64,000 nt of DNA from Mytilus galloprovincialis (GCF_965363235.1 NC_134838.1:5585001-5649000), one strand, 5' to 3'. Numbered from the stretch's first letter, positions 44,755-56,433 are shown. A program made the numbers and translations. The notes: generated by a model from the sequence alone, not told the origin.

Positions 44755-47269
44755 CAAATGTAAACAAACCAGGAAAAGTACGGGTAGTTTTTGACTGCGC
44801 AGCTAAATATCAAGGAATATCACTCAACAGTAAACTTTTACAAGGACCTGATCTCATGAACAGTTTGGTTGGTGTTTTAATTAGGTTCAGACAAGGGCAG
44901 ATAGCGTTAGCAGCCGACATCGAAGCTATGTTCCATCAAGTTCGTGTGCAAGAGGAGGACTGTGATGTCTTGCGTTTTCTATGGTGGCCTAACGGTGACT
45001 TAAACCAGAAACCCAGAAGTTATTGCATGCAAGTACATTTGTTTGGTGCTACATCGTCACCCAGTTGTGCAGGATATGCATTAAAACGGACAGCAAGAGA
45101 TAATTCCCATCTTTTTGATCTGGAAGTATCTACTACAGTAGAGAATTTTTTTTATGTTGACGATTGTCTGAAGTCTGTGTCATCCGAGCAGGAAGCTATT
45201 AAACTGGCTATTGACTTACAGTCACTTATGAAAATGGGTGGCTTCCGACTAACAAAATGGCTCAGTAATAGTAGAGATGTATTAAAAGCTATACCGGAGT
45301 CTGACTTGCTCCTGCTGTAGTAAATCTTAGCCCTGGAGATGTGCTGCCGAACGATAAGGCCCTGGGTGTAATCTGGGATGTTAATGAAGATAAAATCAGA
45401 TTTAAAGTAAAGTTAACAGATAAACCGTTAACTAGACATGGTATATTGTCCATTGTAAGTTCAATATTTGATCCTCTCGGACTTGTGTCACCAGTTACAC
45501 TGCGAGCAAAAGCAATTGTACAGAACTTATGCCGATTGAAGCTTGGATGGGATGAACAGATTCCACAACATTACTGTGACGAATGGAAAAATTGGTTAAC
45601 GAGTCTACCCTGTATTGAAAGTTTGTCTGTGAATCGCTGTTTTCGACCAAAAGAATTTCAAAACATTAAGAACGCTCAATTGCACCTTTTCAGTGATGGA
45701 TCAGAACTTGGTTATGGAGCGTGTGCCTATCTGAGACTAGTTGATGGAAATGACAAAATTACTTGCTCTTTAATCATAGGAAAGGCACGACTAGCACCAA
45801 TTAAACAGATGTCAATACCAAGACTTGAATTATCAGGAGCTGTCACTGCATGCCGCTTATACCAAATCCTGAATGATGAACTTGAAATAAAGGTTGATAA
45901 CGTTACCTTCTGGACAGAATCGACTATAGTGTTGGGCTACATTAGAAATACATCACGGCGATTCAAAACCTTTGTAGCTAATAGATTAAGCATAATTCAC
46001 AATACAACTAGTCTAGACCAATGGCGTCACGTAGATTCACCTTCGAATCCCGCGGACATAGCATCAAGAGGAATAGACGCTTGTGATAGTAAGAAACTAA
46101 ATATATGGTTAAATGGTCCGAACTTTCTCTTGGAAGATTCAAAATACTGGCCACAAGACTTACGCAATGAGCTACAAGAGGTAACAGAAAATGACACCGA
46201 ACTTAAGAAGGAGGTGGCGATCCATGCTATGACAAACAACACCACTGATTATCTAATGAACTATTTCTCCGACTGGACAAAACTACTACGAGCAACAGCG
46301 TGGTTGATTAGGTTCAAGTTTTATTGCAGACAACGATACCTTAATCATCAAGTTCAGTGCAGAACTGGTGATCTCACTTTGTCAGAACTGAAAATTGCTA
46401 GCAATGTAATATTAGTTAATGTACAATCAACTTACTTCAAAGACGAAATAATCAAATTGAAGAAGGATACGCCCGTGAAAAAAGACAGCCGTATCGCTTC
46501 TCTTAATCCTGTACTCGATAATGAGCTTATCCGAGCAAAAGGACGCTTAAGTACCTCAAACCATGATGAATACCCCATAATCCTACCAGATAATCATCAT
46601 GTTACTTCGTTAATTGTTCGTTTCTATCACAAAAATCAGGGTCACGTAGGAAGACAACAGGTGCTTGCAGCCACACGTATGAAATACTGGATTTTAAAAG
46701 GACCTAGTCTTGTTAAGAAAGTAATCGGATGCTGTATTCCATGTAAACGTCAACACCGTCCACTTTGCGTACAACAGATGGGACCTCTTCTTGATGAACA
46801 GATAATTGCTGACAAACCCCCGTTTACATTTGTCGGAATCGACTATTTTGGATCCCTTTTGGTAAAGTTAGGTCGTTCACATGTAAAAAGATATGGTTGC
46901 CTATTTACATGTCTCACAACAAGAGCAGTTCATCTATAAGTGGCCCACACCTTAACCATGGAGTCGTTTTTATCCGCTTTTCAACGCTTCATAAGCCGAC
47001 GAGGTGTACCAACAAAGATGTGCAGCGACAATGGAACTAACCTTGTAAGCGGAGACAGTGAACTACGTAAATCAATTAAAGAATGGAACCAATCAAAAAT
47101 TGGAAGACACATGTTACAACAGGAGATTGAATGGCATTTTAATCCACCTTTAGCAAGTCACATGGGTGGTTCATGGGAGCGTTTAATTCGGTCCACTCGT
47201 ACAATTTTGAAAGCGTTAGTAAAGGAACAGCTTTTAAATGATGAACAGCTTTTAACGTTGATGGCTGAG
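44755..47269 (+). pseudogene. old BEL/Pao retrotransposon, Pol fragment left of nested insertion
   Basis: Starts abruptly at the RT domain ([16 protein letters not shown]), so Gag, protease and 5' LTR are missing. The RT active site is FYVDD (about 45150-45165). A one-base frameshift lies near 45310. RNase H begins HLFSDGSELGYG, followed by the H2C2 zinc-binding domain and integrase with GIDYFG (first Asp), CSDNGTN (second Asp) and GGSWERLIRS (Glu). A TAA interrupts the frame at 46937-46939 just after CLTTRAVHL. The reading stops at 47269 where the younger element is inserted, and resumes at 54815. It is a dead, older copy. Confidence 0.92.
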
Positions 47270-47663
47270 TGTAATAGTAGTTGGGTCTCAAAGTTCAAGT
47301 CCAATAAATTCTACTGGTTTATTGTTATAAGACGCATTTGATGAATAATACACAATACAATAGACTGCATAGTGTCGCAGGTACCCTCGTACTAAGTTCA
47401 GTTTACGTGAAAAACTACAAAGAAAAAAATGAAAACAACCTTATTAAAACAGTCAAAATAAACAGAAAATATATTCGAATGACATATATGAATCAAGCAC
47501 AATATCCGCACAATACAAAAAACACAACAAATTTACCTTTTTGGGCCAATTACATACTGATCCAGTTCGTACATTCGTTCGTTCACTGACAAGGGAGATA
47601 ACTGAAAAACAATGTATAAAACCTAAAACCTAAAACCTAGGGCGCATCTCCGCGTCCGTTACA
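47270..47663 (-). repeat. 3' LTR of the nested BEL element (394 bp)
   Basis: Matches 54418-54809 except for an extra AT near 47488 and a C/T change near 47540. In transcription sense (- strand) it begins TGTAACGGACGCGG and ends CTATTACA. Contains a short 'cctaaaa' triplet reiteration near 47628. Confidence 0.95.
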
Positions 47664-47746
47664 TGGCTCCTCAAATTAGGATATCTAATTTCACTATTAA
47701 AGTCAACGAATAAATCCTTTTATTCGTATGGCTCCTCATCAGGGAA

Positions 47747-49798
47747 TTATTCGGTCTCCTGGAGTAAGACCAATTTATGGATTGGTCGTTCTAGTTCGGT
47801 GAGCTTTGACTTACGGACTCCTCTACGATCCAAATTTGTTGATCCCACTGCGAGTCTTACTTTTCGGACTAAATTATCATCATCAATGAATGTTTTGCAA
47901 ATTCGACCTAGTCTCCACATGTTTCGCACTAAATTGTCATCCTTAATCATAATAATGTCACCAACAGATAAATTTCGCTTCGGAGCGATCCATTTTTGCC
48001 TAGACTGAATATTTGAAAGAAACTCTTTCCTCCAACGACTCCAAAATTCATTTGCAAGAAACTGAACCCGTCTCAAACGCTTTCTGGAATATACGTCGTT
48101 TTTCATGAAGTTTCCAGGTGGTGGTAGAAAAACTTTACTTTTCATAGTCAATAAATGATTTGGTGTCAACGGTTCAACGGAAAGCGGATCGTTCAGGTTT
48201 TCCAACGTAAGTGGTCGACTATTCACTATAGCTGTTGCTTCAGACATTAAAGTTCTCAACGACTCATCATCAAGCTGAGTTCCTAGCTGACATAGTAAAG
48301 TTGAAAGAATGTTTCGGACAGAACGTATCTGTCTTTCCCAAACGCCACCCATGTGGCTAGCAGACGGAACGTTCATCTTAAATTGTACGAAATCACAGTT
48401 TTGTTCAAGTAGATATTGACGGATTCGGTCAAAATCCAATTCAGACATTGCCTTAGTAAATTCTCCTTCGGCTCCAACAAAGTTAGTTCCTTGATCACAC
48501 CGAAGATGCCTTACGGGTCCGCGGATAGACACAAATCTTCTCAAGGCATTAATGAAAGAGCTCGTATCTAAAGAGTTAGCAGTTTCGATATGAATTGATC
48601 TCGATGACAAACAGGTAAATAAAACTCCATACCGCTTAAGTTCCTTGCGGCCCTCCTTAATTAACCAAGGTCCAAACAGATCAACACCACAGTACGTGAA
48701 TGGAGGCACGGTCTCTAGTCGGTCTACCGGTAAATCAGCCATTTTCTGTACTTGGGTTTGGCTACGCAATTTTCGACATGTAACACATTTAAACAAAAGG
48801 TTCGAAACAGCAGAACTACATCCGATTATCCAATATCCATGTGAACGTATTGTGTTCGTAGTAATTCCACGTCCTTGGTGAAATGATTTTTCGTGAAAAT
48901 AGCGCATGATAAGCTCGGTGACGTGAGAATGTCTAGGTAATATAATAGGATGCTTCAAATCAATGCTCAGATCAGCACGTCGGATGCGGCCACCAACTCG
49001 GATGATGCCGTCCTGGTCGAGAAAGGGGTCAAGTTTATACAAAGACGATTTCTTTTTCATAGTATTGTTTCGCACTTTAACTGAGTCGTTAGCTTCAAAC
49101 GGTCCTTCAGAATCAAATGAACGCAATATGAGTAATTCTTCCTTGAAGAAAGTGTTTTGAACCCTTTTGACAATTTCAAGTTCAGCTTGTCGCATGTCTT
49201 CTACGTTAACGGATAAACAGGTTCCCTTCGGACGTTTTGCTAGCAACGCATTTCTCAGGTTCAAGCAAAGAGCTGTCGCATGTTTAGCTCTGTTCCAATC
49301 TGAAAAGTATTCTAAACGTTCAAGTATGGACGCAGGAGGAGGTAAACAAGTACTTGTAGACATCACTTTAACTTTTCTAACTTCCGGGTCATTCAATAAC
49401 GGTTTATACGTATCCGATAATTCCTTTCTGACTACATGTTCCGCATTCCATAAGAAATCTGGTCCCGTAAACCACTTTGATTCTCTTAATTTGATCGGTG
49501 TAGCTCCACGAGAAGCAATGTCGGCTGGGTTTTCGGCAGAACTGACATAATTCCACTGAAATGGTTCGGTGTTGTCGCGAATCTGTTGTACTCTGTTAGC
49601 CACAAACACATGAAAACGCCTGGAATCATTCGCAATATAACCTAGTACTACGTTACTATCGGTCCAGAAATACTCAGTGACATTTTTATCGGAATACTCA
49701 AGTTCATCTCTCAAAATTGCACTGATTTTCACGGAGATTACTGCAGCCGTAAGCTCTAACCTGGGAATCGTAATAGGCTTTAACGGAACTACTCGAGA
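47747..49798 (-). CDS. nested BEL element, RNase H-integrase part of Pol (downstream of the in-frame stop)
   Basis: Same frame as the upstream 1362-codon ORF; the two are separated only by a TAA at 49799-49801. The first Met after the stop is at 49732 (661 codons). Order: the rest of RNase H (PITIPRLELTAAV, EYFWTDSNVVLGYI), the H2C2 zinc-binding domain (HPIILPRHSHVTELI to CVTCRKLRS), and the integrase core with catalytic Asp in CGVDLFGPW (about 48664-48694), Asp in CDQGTNFVG (about 48478-48504) and Glu in GGVWERQIRS (about 48324-48353). A BEL-type C-terminal domain with NHLLTMKSKVFLPPPG follows. It would function only if the stop is bypassed. Confidence 0.9.
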   Translation of the reverse strand, partial: SRVVPLKPITIPRLELTAAVISVKISAILRDELEYSDKNVTEYFWTDSNVVLGYIANDSRRFHVFVANRVQQIRDNTEPFQWNYVSSAENPADIASRGATPIKLRESKWFTGPDFLWNAEHVVRKELSDTYKPLLNDPEVRKVKVMSTSTCLPPPASILERLEYFSDWNRAKHATALCLNLRNALLAKRPKGTCLSVNVEDMRQAELEIVKRVQNTFFKEELLILRSFDSEGPFEANDSVKVRNNTMKKKSSLYKLDPFLDQDGIIRVGGRIRRADLSIDLKHPIILPRHSHVTELIMRYFHEKSFHQGRGITTNTIRSHGYWIIGCSSAVSNLLFKCVTCRKLRSQTQVQKMADLPVDRLETVPPFTYCGVDLFGPWLIKEGRKELKRYGVLFTCLSSRSIHIETANSLDTSSFINALRRFVSIRGPVRHLRCDQGTNFVGAEGEFTKAMSELDFDRIRQYLLEQNCDFVQFKMNVPSASHMGGVWERQIRSVRNILSTLLCQLGTQLDDESLRTLMSEATAIVNSRPLTLENLNDPLSVEPLTPNHLLTMKSKVFLPPPGNFMKNDVYSRKRLRRVQFLANEFWSRWRKEFLSNIQSRQKWIAPKRNLSVGDIIMIKDDNLVRNMWRLGRICKTFIDDDNLVRKVRLAVGSTNLDRRGVRKSKLTELERPIHKLVLLQETE

Positions 49799-52700
49799 TT
49801 AACCAATAACCAGAGCACAATGTACTTGTTGTTTAAAGTTGAAAAGGCGAACGTATGAACACTGACCGTAACCATTTGAACTAGCATCTGAAAAATGATG
49901 AAATTCTATGAATTTTACTTCGCCAAAGTCGACCGGTTTGAAGCAACGATTGATTTTCAATAATTCAAGGTCTATGAAGTCTTGCTTCCACCTTTCCCAT
50001 TTGTTCTGGATATCTTCTGGTAACGGGGTATCCCAATCGGTTTGATCCTTACATAAATCTTGCAAGAGCTGTTTCCCAACAAGAATAATGGGTGAGATAA
50101 TACCTAGCGGATCATATACTGCGCTTAATGTAGACAGAATTCCACGCCTTGTAGGCGGCTTGTTGTTGAGCGTGATACGAAATTGAAACACATCTAATTC
50201 AATACACCATTCAATTCCTAATGTCTTTGTCGTAGGAAGTTCATCATGTGATAAGTTTAAATTCAACTCTTTGGCACGATCCTTTTCTGGTATGTGCGCT
50301 AAAACATCCTTAGAATTTGACAAAAATTTGTGCAACCGAAGACCACGCTTATTGCACATTTCTACACTACCATGTATAAGGTTTACTGCTTCTGTAACGT
50401 TTGACACAGATTTAAGACCATCGTCAACGTAAAAATCACGTCTAATAAAGTTCGATACTTCGGAACCAAAATCGGCTTCATAATCATTAGCAAGTTGTTT
50501 AAGTCCAAAATTGGCACATCCTGGGGATGATGCGGCCCCAAATAAATGGACGTTCATCCTGTATTCGAACGGTTCTTTCGAAAGATCTTCATAATTGTCC
50601 CACCACAAAAATCGTAAATAATCTTGGTGTTCAGTTCTCACTTTGAACTGTAAAAACATTTGTTCAATATCGCAGACTACTGCAATTGGTTCTTGACGAA
50701 ATCTACAAAGCACTCCTACCAACGAGTTCGTTAAGTCTGGGCCTTGCAGCAAGTAATCGTTTAGTGATTCACCTTTGTATCTAGAACTACAATCAAACAC
50801 AACACGGACCTTTTCGGGCTTCTGAGGATGATATACTCCGTGATGTGGTATGTACCAAACATGTCCTTCGTTATCGGATTGAGACGGTTTAACTTTCTCC
50901 GCAAATCCCTTTGTTATTAAGTCATCCATACTCTTAAAATAGTCATTTCGGTATCGAGCATCATTGCGTAAACGCGTTCGAAGATGATTGAATCTCTGAA
51001 TGGCTTGAGACTTGTTGTTCGGTAATATCGGTTCGGATCCTGTAAAGGTCAAGGGCATTTCATAATGTCCATCATTTACTCTGATTCCGCTTTCAAGAAT
51101 GTTCAAAAAACGTTTGTCATCAAATGACATAGACTGTTTGTCATGAGTTCGTTCGGAAAAATCGAGTTCCATCATTCGCGCTACTTCAACGGGACTTACT
51201 AATTTTGTACAATTTCTAATAGTAAATAATACATGGCTTTCAAACGCTATCATTCTGTGAGAATGTGTAGTTAATGCATTATCAATGCAGCTCGGATCCA
51301 CAATACCAACTATACCCCATCCGAGGTCTGTTTTCTGTGCGTAAGGTCCATCATCAGTTGTCGGAATCACCTCTCTAGGAGTCAATGCACGGGCGCAATT
51401 ATAACCTATAAGTAGTCCGAATTCGCAATCACTTACTGGCATCAACTGACTGGCAATCTTCTCTAACTGCGGCCATCTTCTCGCCATATCACCAGTAGGT
51501 ATATGTGCTCTATTTGCCGGTAAGATGTCGCGGGCAAATGTAGACGGTAACGTTATCTTCATGTCGCTATCGTAAGCCCTTACTATCAATCCATCTATCT
51601 TACAGCTATCGACTATTGAATTCTGTGAATGCATGGTTGATAATGACAGCTTCACGTCGGTACCAGAAAGTCCAAGAGTTTGACGTGTATTGTCCAAAAT
51701 GAACGTAGTATCAGACTGAGTATCTAAGAGTGCGTACACTAGTATTTCATGTTGTTGGTTATCAGTATGAGAGAGATAAACAGGAACAATCATCGAGCTT
51801 TTTCCACATGACTCGGTTATGCTCATTAAAACCGCACCAGTTTGAGACTTATAAAGTTCCTTTTCCTCATTACAAGGTGTAGGTTGTTTTGAATTGTTCG
51901 GATATTGTTTTACTACATCTCCATGAAAGGCTGTCGGATGTCGTTTTGTGCAAATGCTGCACGTTGCGCGTTTGTTACACTGTTTCGATAAATGTCCAGA
52001 GCGTAAACAAGCAAAGCACAACCCTGTTCTCTTAGCAAATTCTTTACGCTCTTGTACAGATTTTGCAAGGTAGTTTCTACATGAATCAAGTATGTGTCCA
52101 GCCTTGTGACAGAACAAACAATTCTTATTAGCACCGGAGTTACTTTCTTTGGTCCTATCATAACTAGTCGACTCTGTCTCCGTTGCAAATGCATTTCTGC
52201 GTGGTGTATCACTGTCATTTATAACACTTCGAAAGTTTGTGTCCGTATTTCGTGGTGTACTATCTGTTTTAAGAGAGTTGAGAGAAGTAACAGGATCGTT
52301 CGCAATCGTTGATTCTCGTTCAATAAACACAGAAAAAGTCTGAAATGAGGGAAATGTATGATGATCACTTTTATGTTGAGCGACAATTCGTCCCCATCGT
52401 GTAACTATCCAGTCGGGAAGTTTTGATAAAAGTTTTCGGTTCTCACGATCATCGTTAAGAACGTTCAGATTCTTGATCGTTTTCATTGCGGAAAGACACT
52501 GTTTAATATAATCTGAAAATTTTCTCAATCCTAAGCTATCACGAGACGCTATCTTAGGCCACTTTTCTAGTCGGTCACGAAAAGCATTACCAACGATAAA
52601 CGGGTCACCATACCTTTGGTCTAACAGTTTTTTAGCATCAAAATAAGAGTCATCTGTTGCAATAAGGAAAAAGTTTTCGATTACTTCACGAACGGAGTCT

Positions 52701-53887
52701 CCAACATACCTACGTAGGTAATGGATCTGCTCTAAAGGTGGTATGTTCCTTCGCTCAATAAGGGTCTCAAAAGCTACTTTCCATGACGCATATTTTAATG
52801 GATCGCCATTAAATATCGGAGGTTCAGGCGGAGGAAGTCTATTCAAGTTAACTTGGTCGGCAAAAGATTTGGCTAAGTCAGTAACCACATCTGAGCTTAT
52901 TGTTTTTGACATAATTGGCATTTCGGTTTTCGGTAAATCCACATGCACAGAATCGGTTTGTACGTGATCCATCGCTCTGAAACTACTTGTTTCTCTTTGA
53001 ATCGGAACAAATTCATTTACTTCCGGATTTAGACCTGAGGAGCTAACAAAAGGTGCAACAACTGGTTGATTTTGGTTTATCGCATAGTCAACATTTGTAT
53101 CACTAGTAAAAGGCACAGAAGACGATAAAATGTTAGGTACACTTGAGTTTTTGTTTTGATCATGTGAAGCACTTACAGTCTTTAAGAAGTTTGTCATTAT
53201 ATCGGCTTGTGGTAAATATTTTTTAGCATCATCAAGCACTGAGCCACCCTGACTTACTCCTTCGAGTATTTCTAACTTTACTTCTGCAGTTTCTAACTCA
53301 CGCCTAGTTTGAATTTTATCAAGTTCTAATTTTGCTTTCGATTCAGCTTCGATATATTTCAATTTTGTTTTAAGTTCAGCGGCTCTTGCAGCAGTTTCAG
53401 ATAATTTAGACGCATTTGATATTCGAGACGAAACATGTGACCTTTCAGACACTGAACGATTTGATCGACTAGAACGCCTAGATGACCTTTCACTTTTTAC
53501 CTCATCAATACATTGTATGCGTTTAGTAATCTCTTTTAAAATAGTAGCAGTATCCGTTTCACACTGTTCGAATTTCTGAGAAATATCAGTTCCAATTTCG
53601 CGAGCTAATTGAGAATGTTCCGAGCCTACTCCGCTTAGCAAACGCGACAAATGTCTGTAAATGTCTTCAATTTGACTCATACATTTTACTAATGAGTCTC
53701 TAGTGGCACGTATTTCTGCTAAATCATCACTGTCACTCAAGAGAATACTTAACTTATTGTGTTTCGAGTGCCAAGCTGATATAGCTTTTTTGAAATTTTG
53801 CTGAAGAGTGTCTAATTGCCAAAATAAACCCTTTTCAGTCATTTTGCGGTGTCGCGTAACGCGTGGTTCCTCACCAGGACTAGACAT
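49799..53887 (-). CDS. nested BEL element, Gag-protease-RT polyprotein part (1362 aa)
   Basis: The N-terminal third is a coiled-coil and charged region with a Ser/Arg stretch (about 130-160). A Gag domain of the DUF1759 type starts near residue 350 (PPEPPIFNGDPLKY). Zinc knuckles CLFCHKAGH and CFACLRSGHLSKQC lie near 587-640. The aspartic protease motif LLDTQSDTTFI is near 717 (the usual DTG glycine is replaced by Gln, which I recall in some other BEL elements). RT motifs include VRVVFDCSSRY and FYVDDGLKS near 1150, and the start of RNase H (HHFSDASSNGYG) is near 1330. The ORF ends in a TAA inside RNase H, at a position where the neighbouring older element keeps reading (LIIGKARL). Otherwise uninterrupted. 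Confidence 0.95.
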   Translation of the reverse strand: MSSPGEEPRVTRHRKMTEKGLFWQLDTLQQNFKKAISAWHSKHNKLSILLSDSDDLAEIRATRDSLVKCMSQIEDIYRHLSRLLSGVGSEHSQLAREIGTDISQKFEQCETDTATILKEITKRIQCIDEVKSERSSRRSSRSNRSVSERSHVSSRISNASKLSETAARAAELKTKLKYIEAESKAKLELDKIQTRRELETAEVKLEILEGVSQGGSVLDDAKKYLPQADIMTNFLKTVSASHDQNKNSSVPNILSSSVPFTSDTNVDYAINQNQPVVAPFVSSSGLNPEVNEFVPIQRETSSFRAMDHVQTDSVHVDLPKTEMPIMSKTISSDVVTDLAKSFADQVNLNRLPPPEPPIFNGDPLKYASWKVAFETLIERRNIPPLEQIHYLRRYVGDSVREVIENFFLIATDDSYFDAKKLLDQRYGDPFIVGNAFRDRLEKWPKIASRDSLGLRKFSDYIKQCLSAMKTIKNLNVLNDDRENRKLLSKLPDWIVTRWGRIVAQHKSDHHTFPSFQTFSVFIERESTIANDPVTSLNSLKTDSTPRNTDTNFRSVINDSDTPRRNAFATETESTSYDRTKESNSGANKNCLFCHKAGHILDSCRNYLAKSVQERKEFAKRTGLCFACLRSGHLSKQCNKRATCSICTKRHPTAFHGDVVKQYPNNSKQPTPCNEEKELYKSQTGAVLMSITESCGKSSMIVPVYLSHTDNQQHEILVYALLDTQSDTTFILDNTRQTLGLSGTDVKLSLSTMHSQNSIVDSCKIDGLIVRAYDSDMKITLPSTFARDILPANRAHIPTGDMARRWPQLEKIASQLMPVSDCEFGLLIGYNCARALTPREVIPTTDDGPYAQKTDLGWGIVGIVDPSCIDNALTTHSHRMIAFESHVLFTIRNCTKLVSPVEVARMMELDFSERTHDKQSMSFDDKRFLNILESGIRVNDGHYEMPLTFTGSEPILPNNKSQAIQRFNHLRTRLRNDARYRNDYFKSMDDLITKGFAEKVKPSQSDNEGHVWYIPHHGVYHPQKPEKVRVVFDCSSRYKGESLNDYLLQGPDLTNSLVGVLCRFRQEPIAVVCDIEQMFLQFKVRTEHQDYLRFLWWDNYEDLSKEPFEYRMNVHLFGAASSPGCANFGLKQLANDYEADFGSEVSNFIRRDFYVDDGLKSVSNVTEAVNLIHGSVEMCNKRGLRLHKFLSNSKDVLAHIPEKDRAKELNLNLSHDELPTTKTLGIEWCIELDVFQFRITLNNKPPTRRGILSTLSAVYDPLGIISPIILVGKQLLQDLCKDQTDWDTPLPEDIQNKWERWKQDFIDLELLKINRCFKPVDFGEVKFIEFHHFSDASSNGYGQCSYVRLFNFKQQVHCALVIG

Positions 53888-54417
53888 GAATAATTATAAT
53901 ACAATATGATATATACAGAATCAAAATGCACATAATTCAAATAAATCAACATTCAAACCTATGCATCAATATGACAAATAATAAGCAATAAAAATGACAA
54001 ATTCACTTTGGCAAAATATCAATATGACTTGCTATGACAAGTTTATAAAATATGCAATAATATTCAAAGGTATTACCAACATTCATCAAACTACACAAAT
54101 CTAAAAATGCAACAATGGCGCAATGAAATTTCAAGTTTGTCAATTATGCTAAATCAATAGTCATATTAATAATATCAATTTATTTCTGTAAATAATAGAA
54201 GGCTATGTCCCAGTCTTGACAGCTTCCACTGTTCTTCTTCTGTTGTATCCGCAATTTCTATGAAGAATAAATGTTACAAACACTTTGGATTCGTTTATGA
54301 TTGTTTTTGCACAAATGTTCACTGTTACGTAAGTTACGTGTCAATAGCCACTGCCAAATCACACGTGTTAAATTAACGCATCACATCAGGTATGAAACTG
54401 TGTAAAAAGTTTTTCAC

Positions 54418-54809
54418 TGTAATAGTAGTTGGGTCTCAAAGTTCAAGTCCAATAAATTCTACTGGTTTATTGTTATAAGACGCATTTGATGAATAATACA
54501 CAATACAATAGACTGCATAGTGTCGCAGGTACCCTCGTACTAAGTTCAGTTTACGTGAAAAACTACAAAGAAAAAAATGAAAACAACCTTATTAAAACAG
54601 TCAAAATAAACAGAAAATATATTCGAATGACATATGAATCAAGCACAATATCCGCACAATACAAAAAACACAACAAATTTACTTTTTTGGGCCAATTACA
54701 TACTGATCCAGTTCGTACATTCGTTCGTTCACTGACAAGGGAGATAACTGAAAAACAATGTATAAAACCTAAAACCTAAAACCTAGGGCGCATCTCCGCG
54801 TCCGTTACA
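54418..54809 (-). repeat. 5' LTR of the nested BEL element (392 bp)
   Basis: Upstream LTR in transcription sense. The 97-codon frame in it is incidental. Between this LTR and the Gag start (53887) lie about 530 bp of leader; I could not identify a convincing tRNA primer-binding site immediately inside the LTR. Confidence 0.95.
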
Positions 54810-54814
54810 CTGAG

Positions 54815-55257
54815 GTTGAAAAAAATTTGAATGACAGACCTATTACGCCAGTGAGCGATGATCCCAACGACCCATCTGTACTTACACCAAATATGTTACT
54901 ATTAATGAAGTCAAATTCCTGTATTCCTAGTGGTATCTTCAAAAAGACAGATATTTATGCTAGACGATGGTGGAAACAGATCCAATATCTCGCAAACGTG
55001 TTCTGGAGAAGATGGATTCGCGAGTATCTTCCAACATTGCAGATGCGCCCAAAATGGCAAAGACCGAACACTGATATACGAAAAGGCGATATCGTACTTG
55101 TAGCTGAGGTTAATGTGCAAAGAGGACAATGGCCGTTGGGCAGAGTTACCGAGTGGGTCGGGATGGGCATGTACGTAGCTGTGTTGTCAAAACTCACAAA
55201 TCAGAATTAGTAAGACCAATAACAAAACTATGTTTACTAGAAGGTTCAGATTTATAG
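54815..55257 (+). pseudogene. old BEL/Pao retrotransposon, 3' end of Pol right of the nested insertion
   Basis: Continues the integrase of 44755-47269: EVEKNLNDRPITPVSDDPND, TPNMLLLMKS, then the C-terminal domain (VFWRRWIREYLPTLQ, RKGDIVLVAE). A frameshift near 55180 is followed by the natural-looking end ELVRPITKLCLLEG and a TAG at 55255-55257. Confidence 0.92.
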
Positions 55258-55328
55258 ATTGTATATATATTTTTGTTTGTGTGTGTTAATATTTTTTTTA
55301 TGAAATTATAGAATTTCATGGTGAGGAG

Positions 55329-56433
55329 TGTAAGAATTATATCTGTTTATATTCTTATTTTTAATATTTGGTAGAAGATACATTTATATATAAGCACTAA
55401 CAGTGTATAGATCTTCACTTGGCTGTCACTTTTTAATCTATAGGTAAGCTTTTTGTAAAAGCTATTTTTTCTTTGTAATAATTGACGTTTACGGCGCTAA
55501 ATATATTTGCTGTATTTGCTGTCCGTCTTTATGACGTTATGTTTTCCTATGAATGTTATTTCAATTTGTTTACGGCAGTTTATTATTTGGATTTTATTTG
55601 GACACACAAGATGTTTTTTATAAGAGAGCATAATCGGTAAGAATATATTTAATCCGACTTTATCATTCATTTCTTTAGCAAGAATTGTAACAATGTTCCG
55701 TAAATGAAATATATTGATTTAATCATTTGTGCAAACTTTGTACTTTTATCAGGAAACATGTTTCTTTATATTTTTATGATTGAGAAGTAATTAATGCGCT
55801 GTAGATTATTTTTATGGATAACGGAATTTAGTTTCATTGTTATTTATGATTTATAATTTATGTATTTGCAGAGAATCGTATCGTATACAACGAAATTAAA
55901 GAACTGATTTGATACGCATACATGACTTTGTTTTTGATTTACTGTGTGGTCCAAACAGGAATCATCCGAACAAATTTGGATGAATGTTTGAAATACAACA
56001 TATACACAATTTCTATAGCCAATTGCTTTCTTTATGCTTTGAGTAAAAAAACAAGAGGATTTTCTCGGCAAGACTATTTTGCACTTACATATAAATCCGA
56101 CCATATATTTTTAACGATGAAGCTATTACTAAAAGAGACAACAACCCGACCAAAAAGGAAAAAAAACCCATACCAAAGCCACCAATGCAATGGGTCTTCA
56201 CCTACTTGACCCGCCGTTTGCTGTTTTCACTCACTGGAAAGCCTAACAACTTAGCAGATATACTATATTGATTTATACATATTATTCATTTATGTATACG
56301 GTTTTCACAATAGAAAAGTCGATATATCTCATAATTGTCCGGAGACTAGACATTTTGTAAACGAATCAACAGAGTAGACTTATTCAATATTATAATCAAT
56401 GAATTTGTTTGGTCAAATATATATATATATATA
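55329..56433 (+). other. probable 3' LTR of the old BEL element, then unannotated DNA
   Basis: A purine-rich 'ggtgaggag' is followed at 55329 by TGTAAGAATTATATC, a plausible LTR start (the younger element's LTR also starts TGTAA). The LTR end cannot be fixed because no 5' LTR survives. At 56130-56210 a mussel repeat word ('aaagagacaacaacccgacc') occurs, and 56416-56433 is an (AT)n run that forms the 3' tail of the adjoining LINE. Confidence 0.45.

Larger units (their letters stand above)
47265..54814 (-). mobile_element. young, nearly complete BEL/Pao LTR retrotransposon nested in an older one
   Basis: Element 47270-54809 (7540 bp) is flanked by a 5-bp duplication CTGAG (47265-47269 and 54810-54814). 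The LTRs start TG and end CA. The coding strand is -. It lies inside the integrase coding region of the older + strand BEL element, whose halves read continuously once the insertion and one duplication copy are set aside. The LTRs differ by one substitution and one 2-bp indel. A T(T)TGAGGAGCCA purine-rich stretch abuts the 3' LTR and is partly duplicated about 65 bp upstream. Confidence 0.96.

Noticed and set aside
54486-54779. 97-codon ORF, and its 83-codon relative at 47338-47589
   Set aside because: Both lie within the LTRs of the BEL element and are non-coding.
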